NCBI RefSeq assembly: GCF_003626655.1
Contig: NZ_RBAN01000003.1
Coordinates: 744,001 to 808,000 of the forward strand
Length of the DNA stretch: 64,000 bases
Direction: 5' to 3'
From: Micromonospora costi
GTDB lineage: Bacteria; Actinomycetota; Actinomycetes; Mycobacteriales; Micromonosporaceae
Shown: positions 49,956-58,898 of the stretch, in pieces
Numbering within the stretch: position 1 is the first letter of the stretch
Layout: every line of letters begins with the position of its first letter
Program-made: the position numbers and the translations under genes
Notes under the pieces: generated by a model
Seen by the model: the letters and a program-made list of their open reading frames with translations, nothing else
What the model was told of the DNA's origin: nothing
The model's database searches: none

Positions 49956-50471
49956 TCAGAGCGACGCGGCGACCCGCTCGGCGGTCGCGTACGTGTCGGC
50001 GCCGAAGAGCACGAGGCGGGCCTCGGTGACCCGGCCCGGGGCGGCCGCGCGCAGCACGGTCAGTGCTTGACGTACAGCGTCCTCGACTGGCCAGCCGTAG
50101 ACGCCGGCTGAGATCAGCGGGAAGGCGACGCTCCCGGCGCCCAGGTCGTCGGCGACCGCGAGGCTGTTCGCGTAGCAGTCGCGCAGCAGCGCCGAGCGGT
50201 CCTCGCTCGCCGACCAGACCGGACCGACGGTGTGGACGACCCAGCGGGCCGGCAGCCGGCCGGCCGTCGTGGCGACCGCCTGGCCGGTGGGCAGGCCCCG
50301 GCCGTACCGGGATGCCCGCAGGGCCCGGCACTCCGCGAGGATCTCCGGACCGCCCCTGCGGTGGATCGCACCGTCGACGCCGCCACCGCCGAGCAGCGAG
50401 GAATTGGCGGCGTTGACGATCACGTCGACCCGCTGGGCCGTGATGTCCCCCTCGATCAGGCTTACCCGCAT
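49956..50471 (-). CDS. Macro-domain protein (O-acetyl-ADP-ribose deacetylase type)
   Basis: A 171-residue macro domain. The ADP-ribose loop reads VIVNAANSSLLGGGGVDGAI (residues ~18-37), and the second loop is PLISAGVYGWPVEDAVRQAL. Such enzymes remove ADP-ribose or deacetylate O-acetyl-ADP-ribose. The ATG at 50471 has AGGAG about 8 nt upstream. It follows the EI24 gene by 1 bp, so the two are co-transcribed, with no clear functional link. Confidence 0.9.
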   Translation of the reverse strand: MRVSLIEGDITAQRVDVIVNAANSSLLGGGGVDGAIHRRGGPEILAECRALRASRYGRGLPTGQAVATTAGRLPARWVVHTVGPVWSASEDRSALLRDCYANSLAVADDLGAGSVAFPLISAGVYGWPVEDAVRQALTVLRAAAPGRVTEARLVLFGADTYATAERVAASL

Positions 50472-50472
50472 G

Positions 50473-51264
50473 TCACGTCTCCTGGATGGGCTGGCCGAGC
50501 GAGCGGCGGGCGAGCAGCGTGGCACCGGCCACCGCGGCCGGCATGACGAGCACCGCGCCGAGCGGGATCAGGAAGCAGAGGAAGACCGCCACGCCGAAGC
50601 CGAGCGCCGTGGGCCGGTCCGCCTTGAGCCGTGCCCGCCGCTCCGGCAGCCGCATCCCGCGCCGGTAGAAGGGCGCCCCGACGAGTTCGACGGCGAGGAA
50701 CCACCCGCCCACCGCCGCCCCGATCACCGGGACCACGATCTGGCCCACCACGGGGATGAAACCGGCGAGGAAGAGGGGGATGCCGACCAGCGTCGAGAGG
50801 GCCACCAGGCGTACGGAGTCGGCGAGGCTGCGGCGCAGCGACGACCAGAATGGCACGTCCACCGCGCCCGGCGTGCCGCCGAGCCGTTCCTCGACCCGCT
50901 CGGAGATCGCCTCGTAGAACGGGTCGCCGATGACCAGGGTGACCGCCGTGAAGGTGACCACGCCGAGCAGGCCGCCCAGCCCCAGGATGGCCAGCCCGGC
51001 GACCACCCGCACGAGGTTGCGCCAGGTGGCCGACCAGTCGTCGGCGAACGGGGTGACGAGCGCCGCGAGGTCGTCGACGAACCAGACGAGGACGGCGAAC
51101 GCGGTGAGGAAGACGGCGCTGGAGATCAGCGCCGGCACGATGCCGAGCAGCATGAGCTTCGGGCTGCGCACGTACAGGCCGATGCCGCGCAGCAGCAGGC
51201 CCGCTCCGGAGAGGAAGCGGCTGGCGGCTCCGGTCACCGGGCGGGCGATGCTGGTCACGTCCAC
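50473..51264 (-). CDS. EI24 / CysZ-family membrane protein
   Basis: A 263-residue protein with four to five predicted transmembrane segments (for example MLLGIVPALISSAVFLTAFA, AGLAILGLGGLLGVVTFTAV, FIPVVGQIVVPVIGAAVGGW). The family includes CysZ sulfate permeases; transport here is not proven. The GTG at 51264 has TAGGCT (51278-51273) 8 nt upstream; an ATG at 51297 is less supported. Confidence 0.82.
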   Translation of the reverse strand: MDVTSIARPVTGAASRFLSGAGLLLRGIGLYVRSPKLMLLGIVPALISSAVFLTAFAVLVWFVDDLAALVTPFADDWSATWRNLVRVVAGLAILGLGGLLGVVTFTAVTLVIGDPFYEAISERVEERLGGTPGAVDVPFWSSLRRSLADSVRLVALSTLVGIPLFLAGFIPVVGQIVVPVIGAAVGGWFLAVELVGAPFYRRGMRLPERRARLKADRPTALGFGVAVFLCFLIPLGAVLVMPAAVAGATLLARRSLGQPIQET

Positions 51265-51422
51265 GTCCGGAGAGCCTAGTGGCTGCCGGCACATCAACCG
51301 GTTGGTGGATCGCTCGGGTCAGCCCTCGCCGGCCCTGATCGTCCCCGGCCGGTCGATGCCCCGCCGGGCCCGCGCCGCGACGCTGGGATGGCACGACTCC
51401 CGGGGAAGGACGGTGCGATGCG

Positions 51423-52331
51423 ATGCCGGTCATCGAGGTGACGAACCTGCACAAGCGGTACGGCGATCTGGTGGCCGTGGACGACGTGACGTTCACGGTG
51501 GAGGGCGGGGAGATCTTCGGGATCCTGGGCCCGAACGGCGCCGGTAAGACCACCACCGTGGAGTGCGTCGCCGGGCTCCGCGTCCCCGACGGGGGCGGGG
51601 TGTCGGTCCTCGGGCTCGACCCCCGCCGGGACGCGGCGCCGCTGCGCGAGCGGGTGGGGGTGCAACTCCAGGAGAGCCAGTTGCCGGACCGGCTGCGGGT
51701 GGGCGAGGCGCTGGACCTGTACGCCTCCTTCTACCGGGACCCGGCCGACCCGGGCGAGTTGATCGACAGGCTGGGCCTGGGCGCCAAGCGGGGCACCCCG
51801 TACAAGAAGCTCTCCGGCGGCCAGAAGCAGCGGTTGTCGATCGCGCTGGCCCTGGTGGGCAACCCGGAGATCGCGATCCTCGACGAATTGACCACCGGGC
51901 TCGACCCGCAGGCACGGCGGGACACCTGGGGGCTCATCGAGCAGGTCCGTGACAGTGGAGTGACGATCATCCTGGTCACCCACTTCATGGAGGAGGCCGA
52001 ACGGCTCTGCGACCGGATCGCCGTCATCGACCGGGGTCGGGTCGTCGCCCTGGACAGCCCGGCCGGCCTGGTGTCGAGGGTCGCTCCGGAGCAACGCGTC
52101 CGGTTCCGGCCGTCCGCCCCCGTCGACGACCAGCTCTTCACGGACCTGCCCGAGGTGACCGCCGTGCAGCGCACGGGCGGCCACCTGGTCGTGACCGGGA
52201 CCGGGGAGCTGCTGCACGCGGTCACGTCGGTGCTCGCCCGCAACCAGATCGTCGTCGCCGACCTGCGGCTCGAACAGTCCACTCTCGACGACGCCTTCGT
52301 CGAGCTGACCGGTCACCGGACCACCGACTGA
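51423..52331 (+). CDS. ABC exporter ATP-binding protein
   Basis: A 302-residue ATPase. Walker A is GILGPNGAGKTTTVEC (residues ~37), the signature is KLSGGQKQRLSI, and Walker B is IAILDELTTGLDPQ. A regulatory C-terminal domain of ~80 residues follows. It pairs with the permease encoded 11 bp downstream; the gene arrangement with a two-component system suggests export of a drug or peptide. The substrate is unknown. Confidence 0.92.
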   Translation: MPVIEVTNLHKRYGDLVAVDDVTFTVEGGEIFGILGPNGAGKTTTVECVAGLRVPDGGGVSVLGLDPRRDAAPLRERVGVQLQESQLPDRLRVGEALDLYASFYRDPADPGELIDRLGLGAKRGTPYKKLSGGQKQRLSIALALVGNPEIAILDELTTGLDPQARRDTWGLIEQVRDSGVTIILVTHFMEEAERLCDRIAVIDRGRVVALDSPAGLVSRVAPEQRVRFRPSAPVDDQLFTDLPEVTAVQRTGGHLVVTGTGELLHAVTSVLARNQIVVADLRLEQSTLDDAFVELTGHRTTD

Positions 52332-52342
52332 GGGAGAACGGC

Positions 52343-53077
52343 ATGCGCGCCTTCGGGCAGATCCTCAAGATCGAAACCAAACTCTACCTGCGGGACTTCG
52401 CCGCGCCGCTGGTCACCGTCGCGTTGCCGCTCGCGCTGCTGCTGGTGTTCGGGCTGATCCCGGCCGGGCGCCAGCCCGAGGCGCAGTTCGGCGACCTGTC
52501 CTTCATCCAGTATTTCGCCCCGTCGCTGCTGGTCATCACGCTCGCCATGACGGGGGTGAACATCCTGCCCACGGTGCTGGCCACCTACCGGGAACGCGGG
52601 GTGCTACGTCGGCTGGCCACCACCCCGGCCAGCCCGGGCGCGCTGCTGGCCGCCCAACTGGTCATCTCGCTCGTCACCATCCTGATCAGCGCGCTGCTGC
52701 TCGTCGTGGTCGGCCGGCTGGCCTTCGACGTACCGCTGCCCCGGCGCCCGCTGGGCTTCACGCTGGCCCTCGTCCTCGGTACCGCGTCCCTGCTCGCGCT
52801 GGGGCTGCTGGTGGCGGCGGCAGCGCGGACGGCCAAGGCGGCGCAGGCGCTGGCCGTGCCGCTGTTCCTGGTGGTGATGTTCTTCGGCGGCGTCTACGTG
52901 CCCCGGTTCCTCCTGCCGGACGTCCTGGTCCGGATGGGCGACTACACGCCGCCCGGCGTGCAGGCGCTGCTCGATGCCTGGACCGGCACGTCACCGCGAC
53001 CGCTGCACCTGGCCATAATGGCAGCGGTCGCCCTGCTCGCGGGCACGGCGGCAGCCAAGATGTTCCGCTGGGAATGA
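52343..53077 (+). CDS. ABC-2 type exporter permease
   Basis: A 244-residue integral membrane protein of the ABC-2 family with about six helices (PLALLLVFGLIPAG, SLVTILISALLLVVVG, LALVLGTASLLALGLLVAAA). The ABC-2 loop LATYRERGVLRRLATTPASP is typical. It forms a heteromer with the preceding ATPase. GGGAGA precedes the ATG. Its stop overlaps the kinase start (ATGA). Confidence 0.9.
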   Translation: MRAFGQILKIETKLYLRDFAAPLVTVALPLALLLVFGLIPAGRQPEAQFGDLSFIQYFAPSLLVITLAMTGVNILPTVLATYRERGVLRRLATTPASPGALLAAQLVISLVTILISALLLVVVGRLAFDVPLPRRPLGFTLALVLGTASLLALGLLVAAAARTAKAAQALAVPLFLVVMFFGGVYVPRFLLPDVLVRMGDYTPPGVQALLDAWTGTSPRPLHLAIMAAVALLAGTAAAKMFRWE

Positions 53078-54357
53078 GCGGGTACCCGATGACAAGCACC
53101 GCCGAGCAGGTCGACCGGCTGGCCGCCTGGGAGGACCGCGAGGCGGTCCTGCACAAGGTCGTGCCCTACGTCGGGCTGGGCGTCGGGGCGCTGCTCACCA
53201 CCGCCGCGCCGGCGCCGGTCGGCCTCTCGCTCGTCCCCGATCTGTTGGTCGCCGCGGCGGCGGCCTGCTGGATCGCCTGGTTCGTCAACCTGCACCCGGA
53301 GTGGGTGACGCGACGCGCGCTCATGGCGGTCTACTACGTCGGGCTGCTCGCATTCGGTGCGGTGCTGGTGCTCGACAGCCCGTGGTACGGCTTCTTCGCC
53401 TGGGCCGGTTTCGTGCACGCGGTCCTGCTGCCCGGCAACTGGCGGTTCGCCGGGGTGGCCGCCTCGGCCGTCCTCGCGGGCACCGCGCAGGGCGGGGGCG
53501 TCCCGTCGTCCCTGTCGCACGGGGTGCTCTGGCTCGTGCTTGTCGCCTTCAACCTGGGCGTGGCCGGTGCCGTGACCTGGTTCAGCACCATCAACGACCG
53601 GCAGCACGCCAACCGCAAGCGGCTGGTCGAGGAGCTGGCCGAGGCGAACCGCCGGCTGGCCGAGACCATGCGCGAGAACGAGGGGCTGCACGCCCAACTG
53701 CTGGCCCAGGCCCGGGAGGCCGGGGTGACCGACGAGCGGCAGCGCATGGCCCGCGAGATCCACGACACGCTCGCCCAGGGGCTCACCGGCATCATCACCC
53801 AGTTGGAGGCCGCTGGGCAGGCCCGCGACCGGCGGTCGGACTGGCAGCGGCACGTGGACAACGCCATCGCCCTGGCCCGGGAGAGCCTCACCGAGGCACG
53901 CCGGTCGGTGAGGGCGGTCCGACCCGAGGCGCTGGAGTCCGTCCGGCTGCCCGACGCGATCGCCGAGCTCACCCGGCGGTGGTCGACGATCAACGAGGTA
54001 CGCGCCGAGGTGAGCGTGACGGGCGACGCCCGGCCGCTGCACCCGGAGGTCGAGGTGACCCTGCTCCGGGCCGCCCAGGAGGCGCTGACCAACGTGGGCC
54101 GGCACGCGAAGGCGTCCCGGGTCGGCCTCACCCTGTCCTACATGGAGGACGTGGTGACGCTGGACGTCCGCGACGACGGCGTGGGTTTCGACGTGACCGG
54201 CCGGCCGGCGGTCCCCGGCTCCGACGGTGGATACGGCCTGACCGCCATGCGGCAGCGGGTCGCCGGTGTCGGCGGCGAGCTGGCCGTCGAGAGCGAGCCG
54301 GGCGGGGGCACCGCCGTCTCGGCGTCCGTGCCCGCGCTGTCCGGAGGTGCCTGTTGA
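53074..54357 (+). CDS. Sensor histidine kinase coupled to the ABC exporter
   Basis: A 427-residue NarL-type kinase with about five membrane segments in residues ~25-175. A short coiled linker follows, then the phospho-histidine in MAREIHDTLAQGLTGI (about residue 228). The ATP site has ALTNVGRHAKAS, DDGVGFDV and GYGLTAMRQRVAGVGG. Coupled translation with the exporter and the response regulator suggests that it senses the exported compound or the envelope stress it causes. Confidence 0.9.
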   Translation: MSGYPMTSTAEQVDRLAAWEDREAVLHKVVPYVGLGVGALLTTAAPAPVGLSLVPDLLVAAAAACWIAWFVNLHPEWVTRRALMAVYYVGLLAFGAVLVLDSPWYGFFAWAGFVHAVLLPGNWRFAGVAASAVLAGTAQGGGVPSSLSHGVLWLVLVAFNLGVAGAVTWFSTINDRQHANRKRLVEELAEANRRLAETMRENEGLHAQLLAQAREAGVTDERQRMAREIHDTLAQGLTGIITQLEAAGQARDRRSDWQRHVDNAIALARESLTEARRSVRAVRPEALESVRLPDAIAELTRRWSTINEVRAEVSVTGDARPLHPEVEVTLLRAAQEALTNVGRHAKASRVGLTLSYMEDVVTLDVRDDGVGFDVTGRPAVPGSDGGYGLTAMRQRVAGVGGELAVESEPGGGTAVSASVPALSGGAC

Positions 54358-54995
54358 CCGACCCGGTACGACTGCTCATCGTCGACGACCACCCGGTGGT
54401 GCGCGACGGGCTGCGCGGCATGTTCGACGGCGACCCGGGCTTCGAGGTGGTCGGCGAGGCCGCCGACGGCGCCGAGGCGCTCGCCCTCGCCGCGCACCAC
54501 CACCCGGACGTCGTGCTCATGGACCTGCGGATGCCCGGGATGGACGGGGTGACGGCCATCGGGCGGCTGGCCCGCTCCGGCAGCGCGGCACGGGTGCTGG
54601 TGCTGACCACGTACGACACGGACGCGGACGTGCTGCCGGCCATCGAGGCCGGCGCCACGGGCTACCTCCTCAAGGACGCGCCCCGCGACGACCTCGTCCG
54701 CGCCGTGCGGGCGGCCGCCCGCGGCGAGCCGGTGCTCTCGCCCAGCGTGGCGGGCCGCCTGATGGGTCGGCTCCGCACGCCGGCCGAGGAACCCCTCAGC
54801 CAGCGGGAGCTGGAGGTGCTCACCCTGGTGGCACGCGGCTCCTCGAACCGTGAGACCGCGGCCCGGTTGTTCATCAGCGAGGCGACGGTCAAGACCCACC
54901 TGTTGCACGTCTACGCGAAGCTCGGCGTCAACGACCGGGCGGCCGCGGTGGCCGCCGCGTACGACCGGGGCCTGCTCACTCCCGGCGGTCGCTGA
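54354..54995 (+). CDS. Response regulator, NarL family, partner of the exporter kinase
   Basis: A 213-residue NarL-type regulator. The receiver has LLIVDDHPVVRDG and the aspartate in VVLMDLRMPGMDG. The LuxR domain is LSQRELEVLTLVARGSSNRE then EATVKTHLLHVYAKLGV. The start is a TTG at 54354 overlapping the kinase stop (TTGA), with GGAGG 6 nt upstream. It likely regulates its own exporter operon. Confidence 0.9.
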   Translation: MTDPVRLLIVDDHPVVRDGLRGMFDGDPGFEVVGEAADGAEALALAAHHHPDVVLMDLRMPGMDGVTAIGRLARSGSAARVLVLTTYDTDADVLPAIEAGATGYLLKDAPRDDLVRAVRAAARGEPVLSPSVAGRLMGRLRTPAEEPLSQRELEVLTLVARGSSNRETAARLFISEATVKTHLLHVYAKLGVNDRAAAVAAAYDRGLLTPGGR

Positions 54996-55013
54996 CCGGG
55001 GCAGGATGGACCG

Positions 55014-56021
55014 GTGCGGGCGTCCCGGTTGATCTCGTTGTTGCTGCTGCTCCAGTCGCGGGAGACGATGACGGCCGCCGAGCTCGCCCGGGAGCTGGAG
55101 GTCTCCGAGCGGACCATCTACCGGGACGTGCTGGCGCTCTCCGCCGCCGGGGTGCCCGTCTACGCCGACCGGGGGCGGACGGGCGGCTACCGCCTGCTCG
55201 GCGGCTACCGGACCCGGCTGACCGGGCTGACCCGGGACGAGGCGGAGGCGCTCTTCCTCGCCGGGCTGCCCGGGCCGGCCGGCGACATGGGGCTGGCCGA
55301 CGCCGTGGCGTCCGCCGAGCTGAAGGTGCTCGCCGCGCTCCCGCCGGCCCTGCGCGACGCCCCCGCCCGCGCCGGCCAGCGGTTCCACCTGGATGTGCCG
55401 GGCTGGTTCCGCGAGGTCGGACCGCCGCCATGGCTCGCCGAGCTGGCCGGCGCGGTGTGGCGGGACCGGACGGTCCGGCTGCGCTACCGGCGCGGCGACC
55501 GCGAGGTCGACCGGGCGCTGGCCCCCTACGGTCTCGTGCTCAAGAGCGGCACCTGGTACCTGGTGGGCCGGGTCGGCGACGGGTACCGGACGTACCGGGT
55601 GGACCGGGTCACCGCCGTCGAGGTCGGCGGGGAGACGTTCGACCGCGACGAGGCGTTCGATCTGGCCGGGTACTGGCGCGAGCAGGCCGAGGCGTTCCTG
55701 CGCGGCATGCTGCCGGCCGAGGTCACGCTCCGGTTGAGCGCCGCCGGCCTGCGCCGGCTCCGCCACCTCGTCGACGCCCCCTTCGTGTACGAGGAGGCGG
55801 TCGCCGCCGCGGACGGCCCGGACGGGCAGGGCCGGGTGGTGCTGCGCCTGCCCGTCGAGTCGGTCGAGGTGGCGTACGCCCAGCTGCTCACGCTGGGCCC
55901 CGAGGTGGAGGTGCTCGATCCGCCCGAGCTGCGGGCGCTGATGGCCGGGGCCGCCGAGCGGATGGCCGGCCTGTACGCCGCGCCGCGCCCGGACGACCCC
56001 GACGCGCCCGGTCAGCGGTAG
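55014..56021 (+). CDS. YafY-type WYL-domain transcriptional regulator
   Basis: A 335-residue regulator. The N-terminal winged helix is MTAAELARELEVSERTIYRD (residues ~18-37). The WYL ligand domain covers ~135-230 (GLVLKSGTWYLVGRVG, YRVDRVTAVEVGGE), and a C-terminal WCX-type part follows. The GTG at 55014 has CAGGAT 6 nt upstream. Its 3' end overlaps the convergent SDR gene by 10 bp. Targets are unknown. Confidence 0.88.
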   Translation: MRASRLISLLLLLQSRETMTAAELARELEVSERTIYRDVLALSAAGVPVYADRGRTGGYRLLGGYRTRLTGLTRDEAEALFLAGLPGPAGDMGLADAVASAELKVLAALPPALRDAPARAGQRFHLDVPGWFREVGPPPWLAELAGAVWRDRTVRLRYRRGDREVDRALAPYGLVLKSGTWYLVGRVGDGYRTYRVDRVTAVEVGGETFDRDEAFDLAGYWREQAEAFLRGMLPAEVTLRLSAAGLRRLRHLVDAPFVYEEAVAAADGPDGQGRVVLRLPVESVEVAYAQLLTLGPEVEVLDPPELRALMAGAAERMAGLYAAPRPDDPDAPGQR

Positions 56022-56926
56022 CCGCTGTCGTCCGCCGGCTTCCCGGGCGCCACCACCTCGTCGTGGTAGCGCGCCCAGTTCGGTCGGGTGCCGTCGACGT
56101 CGGTGAAGCCGTACACCTGGGCCAACCCGCCACTGTCCACGGACCGGCCGTGCCAACGGGCGCGGTCGGGATCGGCGGCGAGGGCCGCGACCGCCCGCCC
56201 GACGAAGGCCGGCGTCTCGGACATGACGAAGTGCGGCTCCTTCGCGGCGCCGTCGCGCCAGTTCTCCTCGGTGACCCCGTAGTGCTCCAGCATCGCCTCC
56301 GAGCGCAGCCACCCGGGGGTGAGCGCGACCGCGGTGCAGCCGTGCGGCTCCAGCTCGTGGGCCCAGGAGAACGCGAGCCGGTTCACGGACACCTTGGCCA
56401 GGTCGTAGAAGACCGAGAGCCGGTAGGTCCTCTCGTTGTACGCGGTCGTGCCGTCACCGATCTCCACGACCAGGCCGCCGGGCCGGCGGATCAGCAGGGG
56501 CAGCGCGAAGTGGGCCGTGATGATGTGGGTGTCGATCGCCAGCCGCAGGGTGCGGAAGCCGGCGTCGAGCGGCTGCTCCCACACCGGCTTCTCCCAGGTG
56601 ACGAGCGGGTCAGCGCCCCAGATGTCGTTGACCAGCACGTCGAGCCGGCCCTGTTCGGCGTCGATGCGGGCGACGAGGTCCCGCACCTGTTCTGGCACGA
56701 GGTGGTCGACCCGGACCGCGATGCCCTCGCCGCCGGCCGCCGTCACCAGCTCGGCGGTCTCCTCGATGGTCTCGGGGCGGTTCATCTCGGACCGGCCGGC
56801 CCGGCTGCTGCGCCCGGTGGCGTAGACCGTGGCGCCGGCCGCGCCGAGCTGCACCGCGATCTGCCGGCCGGCGCCGCGGGTCGCCCCGGCCACGAGCGCG
56901 ATCTTTCCTGTCAGCGGTTTCGTCAT
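56012..56926 (-). CDS. Short-chain dehydrogenase/reductase
   Basis: A 304-residue SDR. The cofactor site is KIALVAGATRGAGRQIAVQL, close to TGxxxGxG. LVNDIWGAD replaces the usual NNAG, and the active site YDLAK is in VFYDLAKVSVNRLAFSW. This subgroup reads as an NAD(P)-dependent oxidoreductase; the substrate is unknown. It lies between the WYL gene and the VOC gene, with no clear operon. Confidence 0.87.
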   Translation of the reverse strand: MTKPLTGKIALVAGATRGAGRQIAVQLGAAGATVYATGRSSRAGRSEMNRPETIEETAELVTAAGGEGIAVRVDHLVPEQVRDLVARIDAEQGRLDVLVNDIWGADPLVTWEKPVWEQPLDAGFRTLRLAIDTHIITAHFALPLLIRRPGGLVVEIGDGTTAYNERTYRLSVFYDLAKVSVNRLAFSWAHELEPHGCTAVALTPGWLRSEAMLEHYGVTEENWRDGAAKEPHFVMSETPAFVGRAVAALAADPDRARWHGRSVDSGGLAQVYGFTDVDGTRPNWARYHDEVVAPGKPADDSGYR

Positions 56927-56995
56927 GCCACCGAGGCTGCCAGCGATACCTGACAGCGGAAGTCCGTTTTTCCTTGTCGACTTCGGCGGCGGGTG

Positions 56996-57445
56996 TCACT
57001 GCACGTCGAACTCGTTGCCCTCGGGGTCGGCCATCGTGGTGTGCCGGCTGCCGTACTCGTCGACCTCGCGCAGCACTGTCGCGCCGAGCGCCGTGAGCCG
57101 CTTCACCGTCACCTCGCGGTCGGCCGGGCCGGCGTGCACGTCGATGTGCAGCCGGTTCTTGCCCTGCTTCGGCTCGGGAACGGCCTGGAACAGCACCCGG
57201 CGGCCGAGCCCGGTCCCGCTGGCCGGGTCGACCGGGTCGTCCGGGTGGCGCACCGCGGCGAGCTGACGGAACGCACGGCGGCCGTCGACCTCGACGTACG
57301 TCTCGGGCCCGATCGCGCCGGCCGCGACCAGCCGGTCGACCAGGTCGCTGTTGTCCTCCAGCTCGTAGTCGAGCGCCGCGGCCCAGAACCGCGCCAACGG
57401 GATCGGGTCCGCACAGTCGACGACGAGCTTCCAGTTCAGGGCCAT
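56996..57445 (-). CDS. VOC-family (glyoxalase/bleomycin-resistance fold) protein
   Basis: A 149-residue glyoxalase-like protein, starting LNWKLVVDCADPIPLARFWA. Its C-terminal part reads DREVTVKRLTALGATVLRE and then the metal-site-like MADPEGNEFDVQ. These proteins bind metal and small molecules or resistance targets; the activity is unknown. The ATG at 57445 has GGAGG 11 nt and GAGG 6 nt upstream. Confidence 0.82.
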   Translation of the reverse strand: MALNWKLVVDCADPIPLARFWAAALDYELEDNSDLVDRLVAAGAIGPETYVEVDGRRAFRQLAAVRHPDDPVDPASGTGLGRRVLFQAVPEPKQGKNRLHIDVHAGPADREVTVKRLTALGATVLREVDEYGSRHTTMADPEGNEFDVQ

Positions 57446-57492
57446 CGCGTCCTCACCTCCGACCGGCGACCCGCCCGATGCGGGCCGCCGCT

Positions 57493-57513
57493 GTAACCGT
57501 TTATAGTGGTTAC
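57493..57513 (+). promoter_or_regulatory. Leaderless promoter inside an inverted repeat, second CGNR gene
   Basis: GTAACC (57493-57498) and GGTTAC (57508-57513) form a perfect inverted repeat with a 9-bp centre. TATAGT (57502-57507) inside it is a good -10 box, and the GTG start codon follows 6 nt later. A protein bound here would block the start site directly, so autoregulation is likely. Confidence 0.7.
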
Positions 57514-58143
57514 GTGACGGACGACGCAAGCGGACTCACCCTGGTCTCCCTGACGGGCACCCGCTACCGCTTCGACCCGGGCGCCCTCAGCCTGGAGTTC
57601 CTCACCACCGGCGGCCCGGGCCCGGTGGGCCGCCGGTACGAGGCCCTGCACCGGCCGGCGGATCTCGCCGCCTGGCTCGCGCTGTCCCGGCTGCGCCTCG
57701 ACCCGGCCCGCGTGGAGGTAGACCCGCAGGAACTGGCCACCGCGCGCCGGCTTCGGGACGCGCTGTGGCGCCTGGCCTGCGCGCGGACCGGCGGGCGGCC
57801 ACCGAGCGACGACCCCGCCGACTTCGACGCCACCCCCGCGGACCTCGCCACGCTCAACGAGGTCGCGGCCGGGGCGCCCCTGGTCCCCGAGCTCACCGCC
57901 GAGGGGTCCCGGCGGTGGGCGCTACCGGCCCGGGGCGGGCAGGCGCTCGCCACCATCGCCCGGGACGCCGTCGACCTCTTCTCGGGCCCCTACGCGGGGC
58001 GCATCCGCGAGTGCGGGGCCCACAACTGCCACCTCGTCTTCGTGGACACCTCGCGCCCCGGCCAGCGCCGCTGGTGCTCGATGGAACGCTGCGGCAACCG
58101 GCACAAGGTCCGGTCGCTGCGCGCCCGCCGCACGGAGGACTGA
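57514..58143 (+). CDS. CGNR zinc-finger protein (second of two)
   Basis: A 209-residue protein. The N-terminal ~130 residues form an ABATE-like region (VDPQELATARRLRDALWRLA). The zinc finger is CGAHNCHLVFVDTSRPGQRR, then WCSMERCGNRHKVRSLRARR. It is probably a transcription regulator; it is a distant paralogue of the protein at 23376. The GTG at 57514 lies at the expected leaderless start of the promoter at 57502-57507. Confidence 0.85.
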   Translation: MTDDASGLTLVSLTGTRYRFDPGALSLEFLTTGGPGPVGRRYEALHRPADLAAWLALSRLRLDPARVEVDPQELATARRLRDALWRLACARTGGRPPSDDPADFDATPADLATLNEVAAGAPLVPELTAEGSRRWALPARGGQALATIARDAVDLFSGPYAGRIRECGAHNCHLVFVDTSRPGQRRWCSMERCGNRHKVRSLRARRTED

Positions 58144-58149
58144 CCGTCC

Positions 58150-58887
58150 TCAGTCGACGAGGCGGATACGCACCCGGCGGTTCGCCCGGCCCTTGCTCTC
58201 CACCTTCACGACCTGCACCTTGCCGATCTGCGCGGTGGAGGCGACGTGCGTGCCGCCGTCGGCCTGCACGTCGAGCCCCACGATGTCGACGATCCGCACC
58301 TCCTGCTCGTCCGGCGGGATGAGGTTGGACTGGGTACGGATGATGTCCGGCAGGGCGAGCGCCTCGGCCCTGGGCAGCACTCGCGTCGCCACCGACCGGT
58401 CGGCCGCCACCTCGGCGTTGACCAGCTCCTCGATCCGGGTCTTGAAGTCCGTGGGGACCTCCGGAAGGTTGAAGTCCATGCGCGCCTCGCCGGGCTCCAT
58501 GTTGCCGCCGGTGACCAGCGCGCCGAAGTCCCGGAAGACGACGCCGCAGAGCACGTGCAGGCCGGAGTGGGTCCGCATCAGCCGGCTGCGCCGCTCGTCC
58601 TCGACGGCGCCGGTGACCGTGGTGCCGGCCGGGGGCAGTGGGTCACCCTCGGCGGGGATCAACCAGAGGTCGTCGCCCTTGCGCGTCCCGACGATCCGGG
58701 TCTGTACGCCCTGCCAGAGCAGCACCCCGTGGTCCGGCGGCTGGCCACCCCCACCGGGATAGAAGGCCGAGCGGTCGAGGACGATGCCCTGCTCCGGATC
58801 GGCGTGCAGCACGGTGCACTGCCACTCGCGCAGGGACGGGTCGGCGAGGTCCAGCCGGTGCGTCCGGCCGTGATGTGTGACACCCAT
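58150..58887 (-). CDS. Alanyl-tRNA editing protein (AlaX-like)
   Basis: A 245-residue stand-alone editing domain related to AlaRS, which hydrolyses mischarged Ser- or Gly-tRNA(Ala). Key parts are SAFYPGGGGQPPDHG, MRTHSGLHVLCGV (HxxxH zinc ligands) and VGLDVQADGGTHVASTAQIG. The last segment normally has C-x3-H; here the cysteine position is aspartate (DGGTH), so the metal site may be altered. TAACCT (58901-58896) lies 8 nt before the ATG. The hydrolase gene ends 12 bp upstream. Confidence 0.87.
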   Translation of the reverse strand: MGVTHHGRTHRLDLADPSLREWQCTVLHADPEQGIVLDRSAFYPGGGGQPPDHGVLLWQGVQTRIVGTRKGDDLWLIPAEGDPLPPAGTTVTGAVEDERRSRLMRTHSGLHVLCGVVFRDFGALVTGGNMEPGEARMDFNLPEVPTDFKTRIEELVNAEVAADRSVATRVLPRAEALALPDIIRTQSNLIPPDEQEVRIVDIVGLDVQADGGTHVASTAQIGKVQVVKVESKGRANRRVRIRLVD

Positions 58888-58898
58888 GTCAGGGCAGG

